In this document: positions 1-9,826 of the stretch, in pieces | Layout: every line of letters starts with the position of its first letter | Position numbering within the stretch: position 1 is the stretch's first letter | From: Liolophura sinensis | Taxonomy: Eukaryota > Mollusca > Polyplacophora > Chitonida > Chitonidae | Direction of reading: 5' to 3' | Assembly: GCF_032854445.1 (NCBI RefSeq) | Contig: NC_088304.1 | Location: forward strand, 20,659,704-20,723,703 | DNA: 64,000 nucleotides | Program-made: the position numbers and the translations under genes | The notes under the pieces: model-generated | Told to the model about the DNA's origin: nothing | Database searches by the model: none | The model's input: only the letters and a program-made list of their open reading frames with translations

Positions 1-1773
1 AAACATAAATGTGAAAATGTATCTCATTATTTCCTTGAATGCTCCGCCTATGGCACTCATAGAAAGCACTTGCTAAAAAGCATCTTTAGAATTATATCTC
101 CTGGAGTTCACCCTTCTGTATTTTTGACTAGTTGTTCTAAACACATTTGTACTTTACTCTTATTTGGTTCACCTGAACTAAGCGTGAATAATAATAAGTT
201 GATCTTAAAATTTTTATATAATTTTATAAGCATATCCAATAGATTCACCATCCAAGCCCAGCAGTAATATGATTTGATTTTGATCTTTCTTTGTTCCCAT
301 CACCTTATTCTGTGCAAGTCATTTGTTCTCTTTGTTTTCTATGTTGGTGTATATACATTGATGTTATGTTGAGGAGATCTCCTCGTGGCTATAGAGCTGT
401 GGGAAATCCTCAATAAACAAATAAAGAATTACAATTACAACAACCACAGAGGGAGCCGCCCACAGGATCAGCCATTCACAGGACATGCCTCCCAAAGGAC
501 CATTCGTTTACATCTTCTCAATACATCTCTTAATCCCTTATTTTCTTGTTCGTGAGTAATATTGCGAAAACTGAGCGCCCATGCGGCCTGTAAGCAGTTG
601 TCAGATTGAAGGTGCATTAATACTAATGGAGAGCACTAGAAAGCAGAAAATGAGATGTAAAAATCTGACGTTGAAACTTATTCCTTACTATAATCACTTA
701 CATGTATACTTTTTACTCGATATAAGGTCTTCACTCTGAAAATTGGAAAATGTTAATAGGGAACTCCATCACCGAGTAGTTAGCATGCTTACGACCACAG
801 TACCATTGTACAATTAAGGAACTACTGACCACAGCGTTAAACAATAATCAAAAATAGATTTATTTTAATTTTGTGTAACTGATTTGTGTCTCTTTTGGAA
901 TATTACTATGTTTATGTTTTCATAATATGGGTTTGCTGGACTGCTGGTTGATATTTTCACAGTTGAACAGAGGAGAGTCATGCCTGGTGTTATTTTGACA
1001 AGCTGCTGCTCAAATGACAGAAGGTGAAGGGGGTTAGTCAATTGGCTTCATCCAAGGCTCTCAGAAACCGGCAAAAACCCACAGAAACTGACAAAGTCGA
1101 AATACATAGGTTGTATTACATCTGGAGAAAGTGGCAGGTTGCTCAAAGTACTTACATATACCACACATTGGTTTACTCTTCCTTGTTATTACATGTACTA
1201 CCTACATGCATGTGTATTTACCAGTCACAGGATCAACCTTTGACATCGTATTTGCAAATGCCTTCCCTAAGTTATGTAATGATCATTTTATACACCTCTT
1301 ACTAGTGTGATATCACTTTAACTTGCACTGTTTTCTCTTAGCTACAGTTTCCTCTTCCTTATATCACACTTGGCGTTGAATGTAATTTCTCTCGGTTAAG
1401 AGACAAATTAGGGCGACGTGTTAATTTCATCCGTTAGAGGTCGAAGGGAGCACTTTTTGGCCTGACAAAGCCTGTCTAGTCGCTCATCATGGCAATTTAT
1501 GGCACAATGAATGTAAATTATGATTTATGCAGCTGTATAGTACTGCTTTTGTTATCCTGATGGTTTCCTGTCCTCTTTTGCTGTAGGTTGAGTAAGTAAT
1601 GGCTTACCTGAGTATACAATATTACAATATATTTGTTTTTTGTACGCAAAATATATCTGAACAATTCACGTCTGTTTCCAGAGAATTTTGCGAGATAAAT
1701 TATTATTCGACATGGTAGATGGCTAATCTGAATTTGTAACGCCGGGTACATTCAGGATCATGATCAAGATGAT
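1..1773. other. left single-copy flank, no gene recognised
   Basis: This AT-rich stretch is not repeated elsewhere in the window. Its reading frames are short and lack recognisable domains. Around 371-425 a perfect 14-bp palindrome (GAGGAGATCTCCTC, 371-384) is followed by AATAAA-like motifs and an A/C-rich run, which could be the 3' end of an old retroposon or transcript. I see nothing else I can name here. Confidence 0.5.
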
Positions 1774-1924
1774 CTCCGTAAGTGGGAAGGTCTGTCAGCA
1801 ACTTGCAGATGGTCGTGGGCTTCCCCCGAGCTTTATCCAGTTTCCTCCCACCATAATGCAGGCCGCCGACGTATAAGTGAAATACTCTTGAGAACGGCGT
1901 AAAACACCTGTCAAATAAATAAAT
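1774..1924 (+). mobile_element. SINE (family 2), 3' part, at the left array edge
   Basis: It carries the family-2 body (GGTCGTGGG, TTTCCTCCCACCATAATG) and the tail CGGCGTAAAACACC followed by AAATAAATAAAT. The tRNA-like head is missing. From about 1884 rightward the sequence matches the spacer-A units at 17731, 31028 and 38900, while everything to the left is single-copy. The left boundary of the gene array therefore lies inside this SINE. Confidence 0.8.
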
Positions 1925-2340
1925 CAAAATGATCTGAAGGAAAACAGTTCTCTCAACCAGATTAACCAGATTATAAAGCGGATGTTGTGCTTGTACTCCA
2001 GTGATAACTTGTGTCGTTTTTTATACTTCATCACCAAACTGAATAAGAAAAGTCCACATTCAACATGTTCAGGGACAGTTCACGTTTTTCTGCGGGGAGA
2101 ATGGGTGAATAGTCTTACTTTTGTGGTGACCATTTTTATTTTGTCTAATGTGATAGCTAGTTGTTATGGAGGATTAAATACGTACCAGTTTGTTGCTGTT
2201 TTTCAAATTGATAATTGTATTATATTTTTTTGATAGTCTGATATGTGTATGAAAAATGATGTTGAAATATGTTCCTTGTACATAATCTCATCTTCTTCAA
2301 AGGGGTCCTTTGGTAAAGTTTTGCAATAGGCTTTTACCAG

Positions 2341-2536
2341 CGTGGTCACTGTGAGTTCAGCTCACTCTGACTTCTTCTCCGGCCGTATGTGGCAAGTCTG
2401 TCAGAAACTTGCGAATGGTCGTGGGTTTCCCCTGGGCTCAGCCTGGTTTCCTCCCACTATAATGTTGGCTGCCGATGTATAATTGAAATATTCTTGAGTA
2501 CGGCGTAAAACATCAATCAAATAATTGAAATAAATC
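2341..2536 (+). mobile_element. SINE (family 2), first of a duplicated pair
   Basis: The B-box-like TGTGAGTTCA is followed by the family body (GGTCGTGGG, GTTTCCTCCCACTATAATG) and the tail ACGGCGTAAAACATCAATC. The A-box head is truncated. The SINE and its right flank are repeated about 610 bp further on. The other A spacers have a single SINE here. Confidence 0.8.
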
Positions 2537-2950
2537 ATAGGCTTTTTTGAGATATTTTTCTTCTAATGTTATTTCCTAGAAAATGGAATTACCATTAATT
2601 TGAAAGAGTTCAAAGAATGTACACATTTCCTCTGCTAAGATTAGGTTACCCCAACAAATATATATCGATTTCTTCAAGTTTCTCCAAAAATATTTTAATT
2701 ATTTATACATTTATTTCGTTCTCAAAAGGATAATATGAAGACATCATCAAATTATATAATGTATTTGGAAAAAGAAATGACAAATGTGAAAAATGGTGCG
2801 GTTACAAGCTTCTTAATAACTGAGTGAAACCCCCACCTTAATTTAGATATCTACACATGAACCGCAATCAAACAGTTCTCCATAAATAAATAAATAATGT
2901 TAACGTTATGTGATTTTTTCTGGACTATTTGACGTGTTTCGAAAGTAAAC

Positions 2951-3149
2951 GTGGTCACTGTGAGTTCAAGTCCAGTACATGCTAACTTCTTCTCCGACCG
3001 TATGTGGCAAGTGTCAAAAACTTGCGGATGGTCGTGGGTTTCCCCCGGGCTCAGCCTGCTTTCCTCCCACTGTAATGTTGGCCGCCGTCGTATAATTGAA
3101 ATATTCTTGAGAACGGCGTAAAACACCAATCAAATAATTGAAATAAATC
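2951..3149 (+). mobile_element. SINE (family 2), second of a duplicated pair
   Basis: Same body and tail as the copy at 2341. This copy corresponds to the single SINE in the other A spacers, at 18235-18438, 31532-31733 and 39404-39606. The B-box-like GTGAGTTCAAGTCC is complete but the tRNA-like head is cut. Confidence 0.8.
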
Positions 3150-3925
3150 ATTAGGCCTTTTGAGATATTTTTCTTCCAATGTTATTTCGTAGAAAATGGA
3201 ATTACTTTTAATTTGAAAGAGTTCAAATAACCTACACATTTCCCCTGCTAGGATTAGGTTACCCCAACGAATATATATCGACTTCTTCAAGTTTTTCCAC
3301 AAATATTTTAATTACTTATACATTTCCCAAAAGGATAATATGAAGACATGATCAAATTATATAATGTATTTGGAAAAATAAAAAGAAAATGTGAAAAATG
3401 GGACGGTTACAAACTTCTTAATAATTGAGTGAAACCACCACCTTAATTTAGATATCTACATTTGTTACATTTAGAACATTGTTGATTCTTTTTATGCATG
3501 TATTTCTGATCTTTAGGGTCTTAATGCTACTTGATTATTTGCAAAGGCATTGTTAACATTATTTAATGGCATAATTCGAAATAAAAATTGCTGAGTCTTT
3601 ATCAGGCTGCGTATCGATGTTGTTTCGATGCCATGTGGAATTGCCTTTTGGCTACAAGCCGACCAGAAGTTCAAGAATTACAACTTGCCAAATATAGATG
3701 TAAATGTCTGTGTTATACATGTATTTTGATATTCTGTGTATTCCCGAATACTTTAGAACACAGAAAATAAAGCTTACTTAAGATGCAAACTTCATCAAAC
3801 TGTATAAATCATTTCTGTACACCCCACAGCTGAAACGAACTTTCCTTATATATTAAAAGGAATTTTATGAAATCACACGGCAAATTCCATTACGTCACGC
3901 GGTGATATGACATGACACGGACATT

Positions 3926-3931
3926 TTTATT
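3926..3931 (-). terminator. candidate polyadenylation signal for G1
   Basis: AATAAA on the minus strand, about 770 bases beyond the G1 stop codon. It is conserved in the other A-type 3' flanks (for example near 13170 and 21040). I saw no canonical hexamer nearer the stop, so it is only a candidate. Confidence 0.25.
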
Positions 3932-4366
3932 ACATTACAGGGTGGGTGTTACATTACTCGTGCATGTATACATAAGACGGAGGAACAAAGATCCATGAAT
4001 TGACTGCTATTGCCGATTATACTTTTTTTTCAAATGAGACCAAACACCAGACACATCCACGACATCGCATTCTTTCTTCGTTTAACTTAAGCTCACTGAG
4101 GTAATTAAACAACTTGTAGAGATCAGTGCCAGGTTTTTCTCTTCACACAAGGTCGTGTAAATTATGGAAGATTTTAACAAATCAGTTAAAACAAATCAAT
4201 GGAAGTATACTGCAGTTACTGTTTATAACGATTTATGATATTTCAGCGTTTGTAGACGAGCCGATGTCAGCCCGTGTATGCTGTTGCCGGTGAATATGTC
4301 GCTATCAATAAACAGGTCGCCTTACGTGCTCGTCTTTATACAGCTGGTTTATCGTTTAACTCTCTT

Positions 4367-4638
4367 AGTCCGTACACAATTCGTCGCCCATACACAAAGT
4401 CACGGTCCGTACCTAAATCAGTGTATATGTACACCAGTCATAATTTCTATCATCCTTACAGAATTCGTAGTCCTTACAAATGTGATAGTCTTCACACAAG
4501 TGGGCTTTCGTGCAAATGGCTTAGACCATGCACAATTCGTTTTCCATACACAGTTCGCCGTCCGTATCAGTGTACATCAGTCATGATTTGCACAAAACGT
4601 GATCCTTCCACAAATCTTCATCTGTACACAACGACGAT
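4367..4638. repeat. degenerate 18-bp periodic repeat in the 3' flank (type x)
   Basis: About 15 imperfect units, many 18 bp long, around a core like TCCRTACACAATTCGT. The phase slips once near 4420-4470. On the plus strand the period gives an open frame of 132 codons with hexapeptide periodicity (SPYTIR, RPYTKS, SPYKCD, RPCTIR, FPYTVR). Copies differ by amino-acid-changing substitutions, so coding is doubtful. It may be 3' UTR of the minus-strand gene. Equivalent blocks lie at 13613-13884, 34766-35037 and 42643-42914, and a shortened one at 21481-21685. Confidence 0.7.
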
Positions 4639-4699
4639 GATGAGGAAAGATAATCCGCCGCTCGGAAAATGATGACATGGTCTAGGAATTTCAAAAGGA

Positions 4700-6202
4700 C
4701 TATGGAACGGAATAAACGAGAAGACGCTCGGTTTTATGACTAGACCTGATGTTCATGCGGAAGCTAATATAACCAGAGTTTGATTTCATGTCCATCCAGG
4801 GCAGCCAATTGGATATTGACGAGTATGTACCGTAGTAGCTGACGCCAGAGCGTCGTCCCGCGAAGGAGAGCAGACCCTGAGAGAACACCAGCATACAGCC
4901 GTTAGTCACCCAGCCATGGGCGTCATTACCAGATGTAACTACGCTGAGTCCAATTTCTTTACTCGGTGGGATCAGAAATGAGTCGACGTTCTCTCTGGGA
5001 ATGGTTATCTCCTTATACAGCTGGATTCCCGGCACTTTAACGGTCTGGTTAGTGTATGGATTAGTCCAGGATTGAAGTAATGCGCCGGATTTGCTGTCGA
5101 AATAATTCCCGCTCACCCGGATCTGCACAATGAAATTGTCTCCCGATGTACTCAGCACCCCGGAGAAATTTCCCCGAACTTGGAATAAATTCATAGGTCG
5201 TTGATCTTCGGTAAAAGAATAAACGCCACCGCCCCAGGTGGCTTCAAACTCTGACAGCTTTAACAACAAAGCTTCCAGTCTGGGATCTAAGTGCGCTCTT
5301 TTTGCGGTGACGTTAGGTCCGACTATGTCAGGGTGTAGGAATATCTCGGGAAGACCCGCCTTTTTTCGTTTATCTATAATGTTCTTGAAAACACTCCAAG
5401 TGGTTTCATTGGGTATGTTGAAATCAGTAGGCGGCGTGAAAAAAGACGGATATTTCTCTTTTAAAAGTTTGAGTATGTCGTCGGGAAAGTTTTTAAAGTG
5501 TGGCATTTTCCAGCTGAAAGCGGAATAAAATAAATTCCCTTTAGCGGGTCCGAGCTCCATCCAAGGCATCCATTGGCTGATTCGATTCCATGTAGCTGTC
5601 ATATTGATGGAGTCTTTGGAATCGTCTGCCAACTCTTTCGCCTTACCGAAATACTCGAAGAGTTCCGCTCCGATATAATAAGGACTTGCGGAAAAACGCG
5701 GATATTCCTTTGGGGGCAGGGGGTTGGGATACCTCAACGGTACATCGACATTAAAAACCATGACGTCATCCGTAAGTTTCACCAATGGAGGTAGAGTTTT
5801 CGAAGACAGCAGCGTGTTCACGGGGTAATTGTTCACGACAAACACTTCGTTAGCCTCATTCGTGAAGGGGTTTTCCCAGGTGTGAAGAATTATTCCAGTC
5901 CTTGGATCACGGTACACGACAAGCTCGCAGGACAAACTCTGAAAGTCTCCCTGGACGGTGGGAAGTTTTCGAGCAATATTATAACCTTCGAAGTAAAAGA
6001 GTTTTTGAGTTGGAATGCCAGGTACCACTGAGTACACAGTACCGTTGATGTAAGATATAGTCACATGGTCTGGATTCAAAGACGATGTGAGTTTGACAAA
6101 ATTTTTCAGATTTGTACTTGACTTTGTAGCGATTCTTCCTCCGCAGATCACCACTGGCATTAAAAGCAGGACACCAAGGACCAAAATCAACCTGGCTAAC
6201 AT
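4700..6202 (-). CDS. G1: secreted double-domain DUF1838-like protein (intact, 500 aa)
   Basis: This intact copy encodes a 500-residue protein of unknown function. Residues 1-20 (MLARLILVLGVLLLMPVVIC) form a typical signal peptide and no other membrane segment is seen, so it is probably secreted. Six N-x-S/T sequons (NGT 53, NMT 200, NET 265, NVT 297, NFS 345, NQT 385) suggest glycosylation. Two similar domains cover about 51-236 and 326-488. Each has a G-x-VYS segment, a T/S-G-x-x-L-x-x-W-x-NP-[FY]-TN core and a later I-S-x-W-x-PWM motif. That pattern resembles DUF1838 (PF08894), judged by eye. I start at the second Met because CTATTTCTTTCAG (minus strand) lies just before it, a strong 3' splice site. 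The in-frame ATG at 6235 would then be intronic. Upstream flank is type a, 3' end is type x (ends LLVYSVP). Confidence 0.8.
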   Translation of the reverse strand: MLARLILVLGVLLLMPVVICGGRIATKSSTNLKNFVKLTSSLNPDHVTISYINGTVYSVVPGIPTQKLFYFEGYNIARKLPTVQGDFQSLSCELVVYRDPRTGIILHTWENPFTNEANEVFVVNNYPVNTLLSSKTLPPLVKLTDDVMVFNVDVPLRYPNPLPPKEYPRFSASPYYIGAELFEYFGKAKELADDSKDSINMTATWNRISQWMPWMELGPAKGNLFYSAFSWKMPHFKNFPDDILKLLKEKYPSFFTPPTDFNIPNETTWSVFKNIIDKRKKAGLPEIFLHPDIVGPNVTAKRAHLDPRLEALLLKLSEFEATWGGGVYSFTEDQRPMNLFQVRGNFSGVLSTSGDNFIVQIRVSGNYFDSKSGALLQSWTNPYTNQTVKVPGIQLYKEITIPRENVDSFLIPPSKEIGLSVVTSGNDAHGWVTNGCMLVFSQGLLSFAGRRSGVSYYGTYSSISNWLPWMDMKSNSGYISFRMNIRSSHKTERLLVYSVP

Positions 6203-6390
6203 TCTGAAAGAAATAGAATCAATGTTAAATGTCATGACAGCACATCATTTTGAGGAACTCTAGATCAGTGACATCTGGTCAGGTGCTGTTTGCATTTCTG
6301 AGTTTTTTTATAACCTACTTTTGCAACCACAGTGCTTGGAGACGTGTAATTTGCTACTATCTAAGCATTTACTTGAACAGTTAGAATAAG

Positions 6391-6531
6391 TGAGAAGGTC
6401 TCCTAGCAATATGCGGATGGTCGAGAGTTTCATCCGGGTTCTGGGCGGTTTCCTCTCACTACAATGCTGGCTGCCATCATATAAGTGAAATACTCTTGAG
6501 TACGGTGTAAAACACCACTCAAATGAATAAA
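6391..6531 (+). mobile_element. SINE (family 2) fragment in the G1 5' intron
   Basis: Headless copy with body GGATGGTCGAGAG, TTTCCTCTCACTACAATG and tail TACGGTGTAAAACACC. The same insertion lies at the same distance from the type-a genes at 15305-15445, 28135-28275, 36457-36597 and 58863-59003, so it predates the array's expansion. Confidence 0.8.
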
Positions 6532-6940
6532 GTGAGGTAAATTGACAAGAACAAGTATTTCACCAGTAGTACCTGTGACCATTAGCTAGTCATCACACTG
6601 CCGTCGCTACTCTAGATTTGCTCGGTATGTTGTTAACACATCTAAATATTTGCAGACTGACCACGTCGAAATAATGGACATTTTGGAATAATTGCGAATT
6701 AAAACCTAATTTTTAAATGGTGTAAATTACGTATTATATCACGTTAATTAACGCCGACATTAGTGTTCTTTAGCAGAAAACATGATTAATAATTGGCAAT
6801 ATTATGTCAGTATCGTATATTCGTGTACACAGTATGATTCAAGCTAAAAAGTTCCAAGTTCGATCTACCTATATGTACAAATTCTGAAAATTTTCGGTTA
6901 TACTAAAGTAGCTGTTCTAAAGTAAAGATAATTTAATAAT

Positions 6941-7102
6941 ATTTATTTATTTTATTGGTGTTTTACGCCTTACTTAAAAATATTTCTTTTATAATACGGC
7001 GGCCAACAGAGCCCGGGGGAAACCCACGACCACCCGCAAGTTGCTGGCAGACCTCCATACGTACGGCCGGAAAGCGCTAAACAACTGAGCCACGGAGGCC
7101 CC
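6941..7102 (-). mobile_element. SINE (family 2), reverse orientation, with target-site duplication
   Basis: On the minus strand it begins GGGGCCTCCGTGGCTCAG (A-box-like head) and ends in the GGCGTAAAACACC tail. It lacks the B-box segment. Host sequence GTAAAGATAAT occurs just left of the AT-rich tail and again at 7103-7113, a target-site duplication. Shared copies are at 15801-15962, 28681-28846, 36947-37114 and 59409-59574. Confidence 0.85.
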
Positions 7103-7170
7103 GTAAAGATAATAACGGCCTTGTGTATGAGAGCAGTTGAGAATTCTACAGACGGAGAGAAGCTGTGAGG

Positions 7171-7240
7171 CTTACCTGGGAGACTGACATACAGTAGTGC
7201 GCCTGTTTATGATAACTTACATGTAATTTTGAATGTAACA
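7171..7240 (-). promoter_or_regulatory. candidate 5' splice donors of the non-coding first exon of G1
   Basis: Two donor-like sites lie upstream of G1 on the minus strand: CTCCCAG/GTAAGC (exon end 7176) and TTACAT/GTAAGTTAT (exon end 7221). The second matches the spacer-B site at 24803-24810 in homologous sequence. Either would give a 1.0-kb intron ending at the acceptor at 6204-6205. I see no TATA box. RNA evidence is needed to choose. Confidence 0.5.
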
Positions 7241-7243
7241 CTC

Positions 7244-7620
7244 CAACCTCACACAACCCGTCCCTCCCCTGAGAGTTTCGTGATACAAAAGCGAGACTTT
7301 AAACCTGTCAGTTTAGTGAGACTGGTCAACCCGTGACCTGGTCAAGTGGTAACCCTAAACTGGCTTTCATGCAGTTAAGGTATACTGTCATACAATGTAC
7401 TCATTTTTGAGCTGGAACGTCCATATTATCATTGACCGGTGGTATTGGAATGTTTGGTTTGACGTCTATGTACAGTATGACGTACGTGTTTTGTATACTA
7501 AGCTACAAGACTTTAAATATTACATGCAAATGTATTAGGACTGATAATTAAGTGTACAGACAATCGTAGCTGGAATTTGTGTATTACACGTTGTACAAAA
7601 CATATAAATGTAGCCGAGTT
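7244..7620 (-). promoter_or_regulatory. conserved upstream block shared by spacers A1 and B (putative promoter)
   Basis: This segment is diverged but clearly related to 24838-25390 in spacer B. Landmarks shared in order are GGTCAACCC-TGACC, TGGAACGTCCA, GGAATGTTT and TGTATTACACGTTGTACAAA. Its place just upstream of the candidate first exon, and its survival between otherwise different spacers, suggest regulatory or first-exon sequence. Spacers A2, A4, A5 and A9 lack it. Confidence 0.5.
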
Positions 7621-7650
7621 TCCACACAAAAGTGTTTCGTAAAAATGATT

Positions 7651-7812
7651 CCATACGTGGGAAGGTCTCGCAACAATCTGCCTATGAACCTGGGTTGTTG
7701 CCGAGCTCTACCCGGTTTACTCCCATCATAATGCCAGTCACCGCCGTACAAGTAAAATATCTTTAAGTACGCCGTAAAAAAAAAAACCAAAAAAAAAACC
7801 AAATAAATAAAC
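7651..7812 (+). mobile_element. SINE (family 2) fragment, orthologous in spacers A1 and B
   Basis: Degenerate body (GTGGGAAGGTCTCGCAAC, CTCCCATCATAATGCCAG) with an A-rich tail CGCCGTAAAAAAAAAAACC. Spacer B has a shorter remnant at the same place (about 25440-25500, just past CATATAAATG). The insertion therefore predates the split of A and B. Confidence 0.7.
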
Positions 7813-8459
7813 AAAAAAAATTACTAATGTCATATATTTCTTTTTACTTACTTGAGAGACTGTGACATGAAATCGATTTTTTTTAGCTCGAATCTCAAAT
7901 TGCATTCAAGTCCTTGCTTTACCCAGTACGTATTCAAATGTCAACATTCACTGTCAACAAAATTACGGATTTTATGTGCCTTACCTTAAGAGTGATAAGT
8001 AACAGTTGTGAAGTCCATGGAATATGATCAAGTATCCACGTGACATATCTGAGTCACGTACATGCACCATGTGACTTTAAACATCTGTAAAATAAAAATA
8101 CACGTATTACATAGTACTGTCATGTTATGTAGGTTTTCTCAACAGGAAAGGGGAGACAATTTTCGAATGTTGATAATAACCATTTATCCAAGTACAGTTT
8201 GTTAATCCTATCAATATGTCATACCGTGTTTTGATAAGATGGTTTCTTTTTCGGTTTGACACTTCATTTATTTACAATCGGTGAGCTCTGCAGATTTCCA
8301 CCATGGGTACGACAACTTGAACGTCCAGCTTAGTTCAGTACATCCAAAGTCTCCATACTCATACTGGGATTTTTTTCGGCAGATGCAGTACGTGTATTAC
8401 ATTTATTTATTTATCAGATTGAAGTTTCAGGCTGTAATGTAGGATGTTTCATTTATAAA

Positions 8460-8513
8460 ATGCCGGCCATCATTATGGTGGGAGGAAACCGGGCAGTACC
8501 CAGGGGAAACCTT
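8460..8513 (-). mobile_element. SINE (family 2) core fragment
   Basis: A short minus-orientation core (GGCCATCATTATGGTGGGAGG, AAACCGGGCAGTACCCAGGG). It is conserved in the other A spacers near 16291-16346, 29176-29231, 37442-37497 and 59903-59957. Confidence 0.6.
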
Positions 8514-8895
8514 TAACCATTGGCATGTTACTGCTACACTTTCACACGTACGACCAATGGGGCGTTTCACATTGAACTGACATGCATTCCGCTTACTTCA
8601 GAGTACCTATGCAGATAGTTCTTTAAACCTTTAAACCTTTAAATAAATATGATACTGAGTATCTGTGGCTCGAGAGGAGTGGCTGACAGGTTGCTACACG
8701 AGCCGTCAGTGTAAATGAATAGGACAAACCATAGTGTGGGGAGTAAAACTAGAGCAGGGGCGATAGGGTGAAAGCTGGCAAGTGGCCACACCTTCATCTA
8801 GCCGGGTGATATTATCTCTTCTCAACTACTTCATTTAGGGTTTTATTAGGAGTCCACGCATGCAGTCCTGTGGGACACCCATTGTTTTCGGTGGG

Positions 8896-9168
8896 ATTAT
8901 TATTAGTAGTAGTAATATTATTGTTATCATTATGATTATTATTAGTAGTGGTATCATTATTGTTATCATTATGATTACTATTAGTAGTAGTATCATTATT
9001 GTTATCATTATGATTATTATTAGTAGTAGTATCATTATTGTTATCATTATGATTATTATTAGTAGTGGTATCATTATTGTTATCATTATGATTATTATTA
9101 GTAGTAGTATCATTATTGTTATCATTATGATTATTATTAGTAGTAGTATCATTATTGTTATCATTATG
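8896..9168. repeat. 39-bp minisatellite, seven units, only in spacer A1
   Basis: Seven near-identical 39-bp units of the type ATTATTATTAGTAGTAGTAT plus CATTATTGTTATCATTATG. Because 39 is a multiple of three and the unit lacks stops in some frames, long low-complexity reading frames of I, V, S and M appear on both strands and should not be called genes. The repeat sits in an extra stretch of about 300 bp that the other A spacers lack. Confidence 0.95.
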
Positions 9169-9275
9169 ATTATTATTATTCCACTGATTTATTGACCGTG
9201 CTACAGCATAGACCGTTCAACCGATTTAAACTTTGCAGCCAGATTCCCCTATACTTAAGTTGTGCGCTGGACTAC

Positions 9276-9646
9276 TCGTTTTTTATTGTTTTCTTTTCGT
9301 TTTTGTTTCACCAATATTCTTCTTAAAAAACCAGTTAAAGAGATTGTTCTGAAATTTGATATGCAGGTAGACAGTTCCGAGATTTATCAAATTTGGAAAA
9401 GTCGTTGACTTCCGTTAAAAACTGAGGAAATTCGCCATTGGTAGAAGTAGTGACGTCACAACTAGTTTTTACATTATTTTTTTTACCCATATTGATGTAT
9501 ATCTGACCGCTTAATCCAGATATTGTTTGTCTATCTTTGCAGCTTTTTGAGATATAGTCTAATACTAATAAACAAAAATTAATTTATTTACGTAGTTTTA
9601 ATGGAATAAACTCGAAAAGTACGGGAGCTAGAAATTTGAAGCTTAC
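9276..9646. mobile_element. 371-bp presence/absence insertion in spacer A1
   Basis: Spacers A2 and A5 join GGACTAC directly to ATCCAATTG (16775 and 37928). A1, A4 (29661-30070) and A9 (60390-60799) have extra sequence between them that ends in TTAC, so a 3-4 base duplication (TAC) may flank it. No clear terminal inverted repeats or coding capacity are seen. It could be an insertion or a precise deletion in A2/A5. Confidence 0.55.
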
Positions 9647-9826
9647 ATCCAATTGTAGCCAAAGTCATGCTCTTTCTGACACATGCCAACAGATCTGAAC
9701 AACGACCAACAGTTTTCTCCCTAGAAGCGTTTAAATGACACCACCGTTGTCTTTAGAAGTACATACTTATCCTATTACTTTAATCCCGAGTTAGACGGTA
9801 CCTGGACATGCATAAAATCTGTTGTA

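Larger units (their letters stand above)
1884..4699. repeat. left partial spacer A (A0), 3' flank of G1
   Basis: This is the G1-proximal end of an A spacer and matches 17731-21749, 31028-35098 and 38900-42975. It differs by a roughly 610-bp local duplication (2341-2950 and 2951 onward), and it is shorter than the others between about 3780 and 3840. I find no protein-coding gene. The repeats it contains are listed separately. Confidence 0.85.

Noticed and set aside
3588-3770. Plus-strand 60-codon frame (MLSLYQ...), also at 11011 and 32186
   Set aside because: No ATG start (it opens at TTG), no domain, and conserved only as part of spacer A.
5238-5528. Plus-strand frame of 96 codons opposite G1, recurring in other copies
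   Set aside because: Antisense shadow of the coding exon; it is conserved only because the gene is.
8835-9195. Reading frames of about 110 codons on both strands made of I, V, S, M, L
   Set aside because: They are products of the 39-bp minisatellite, whose unit length is a multiple of three.
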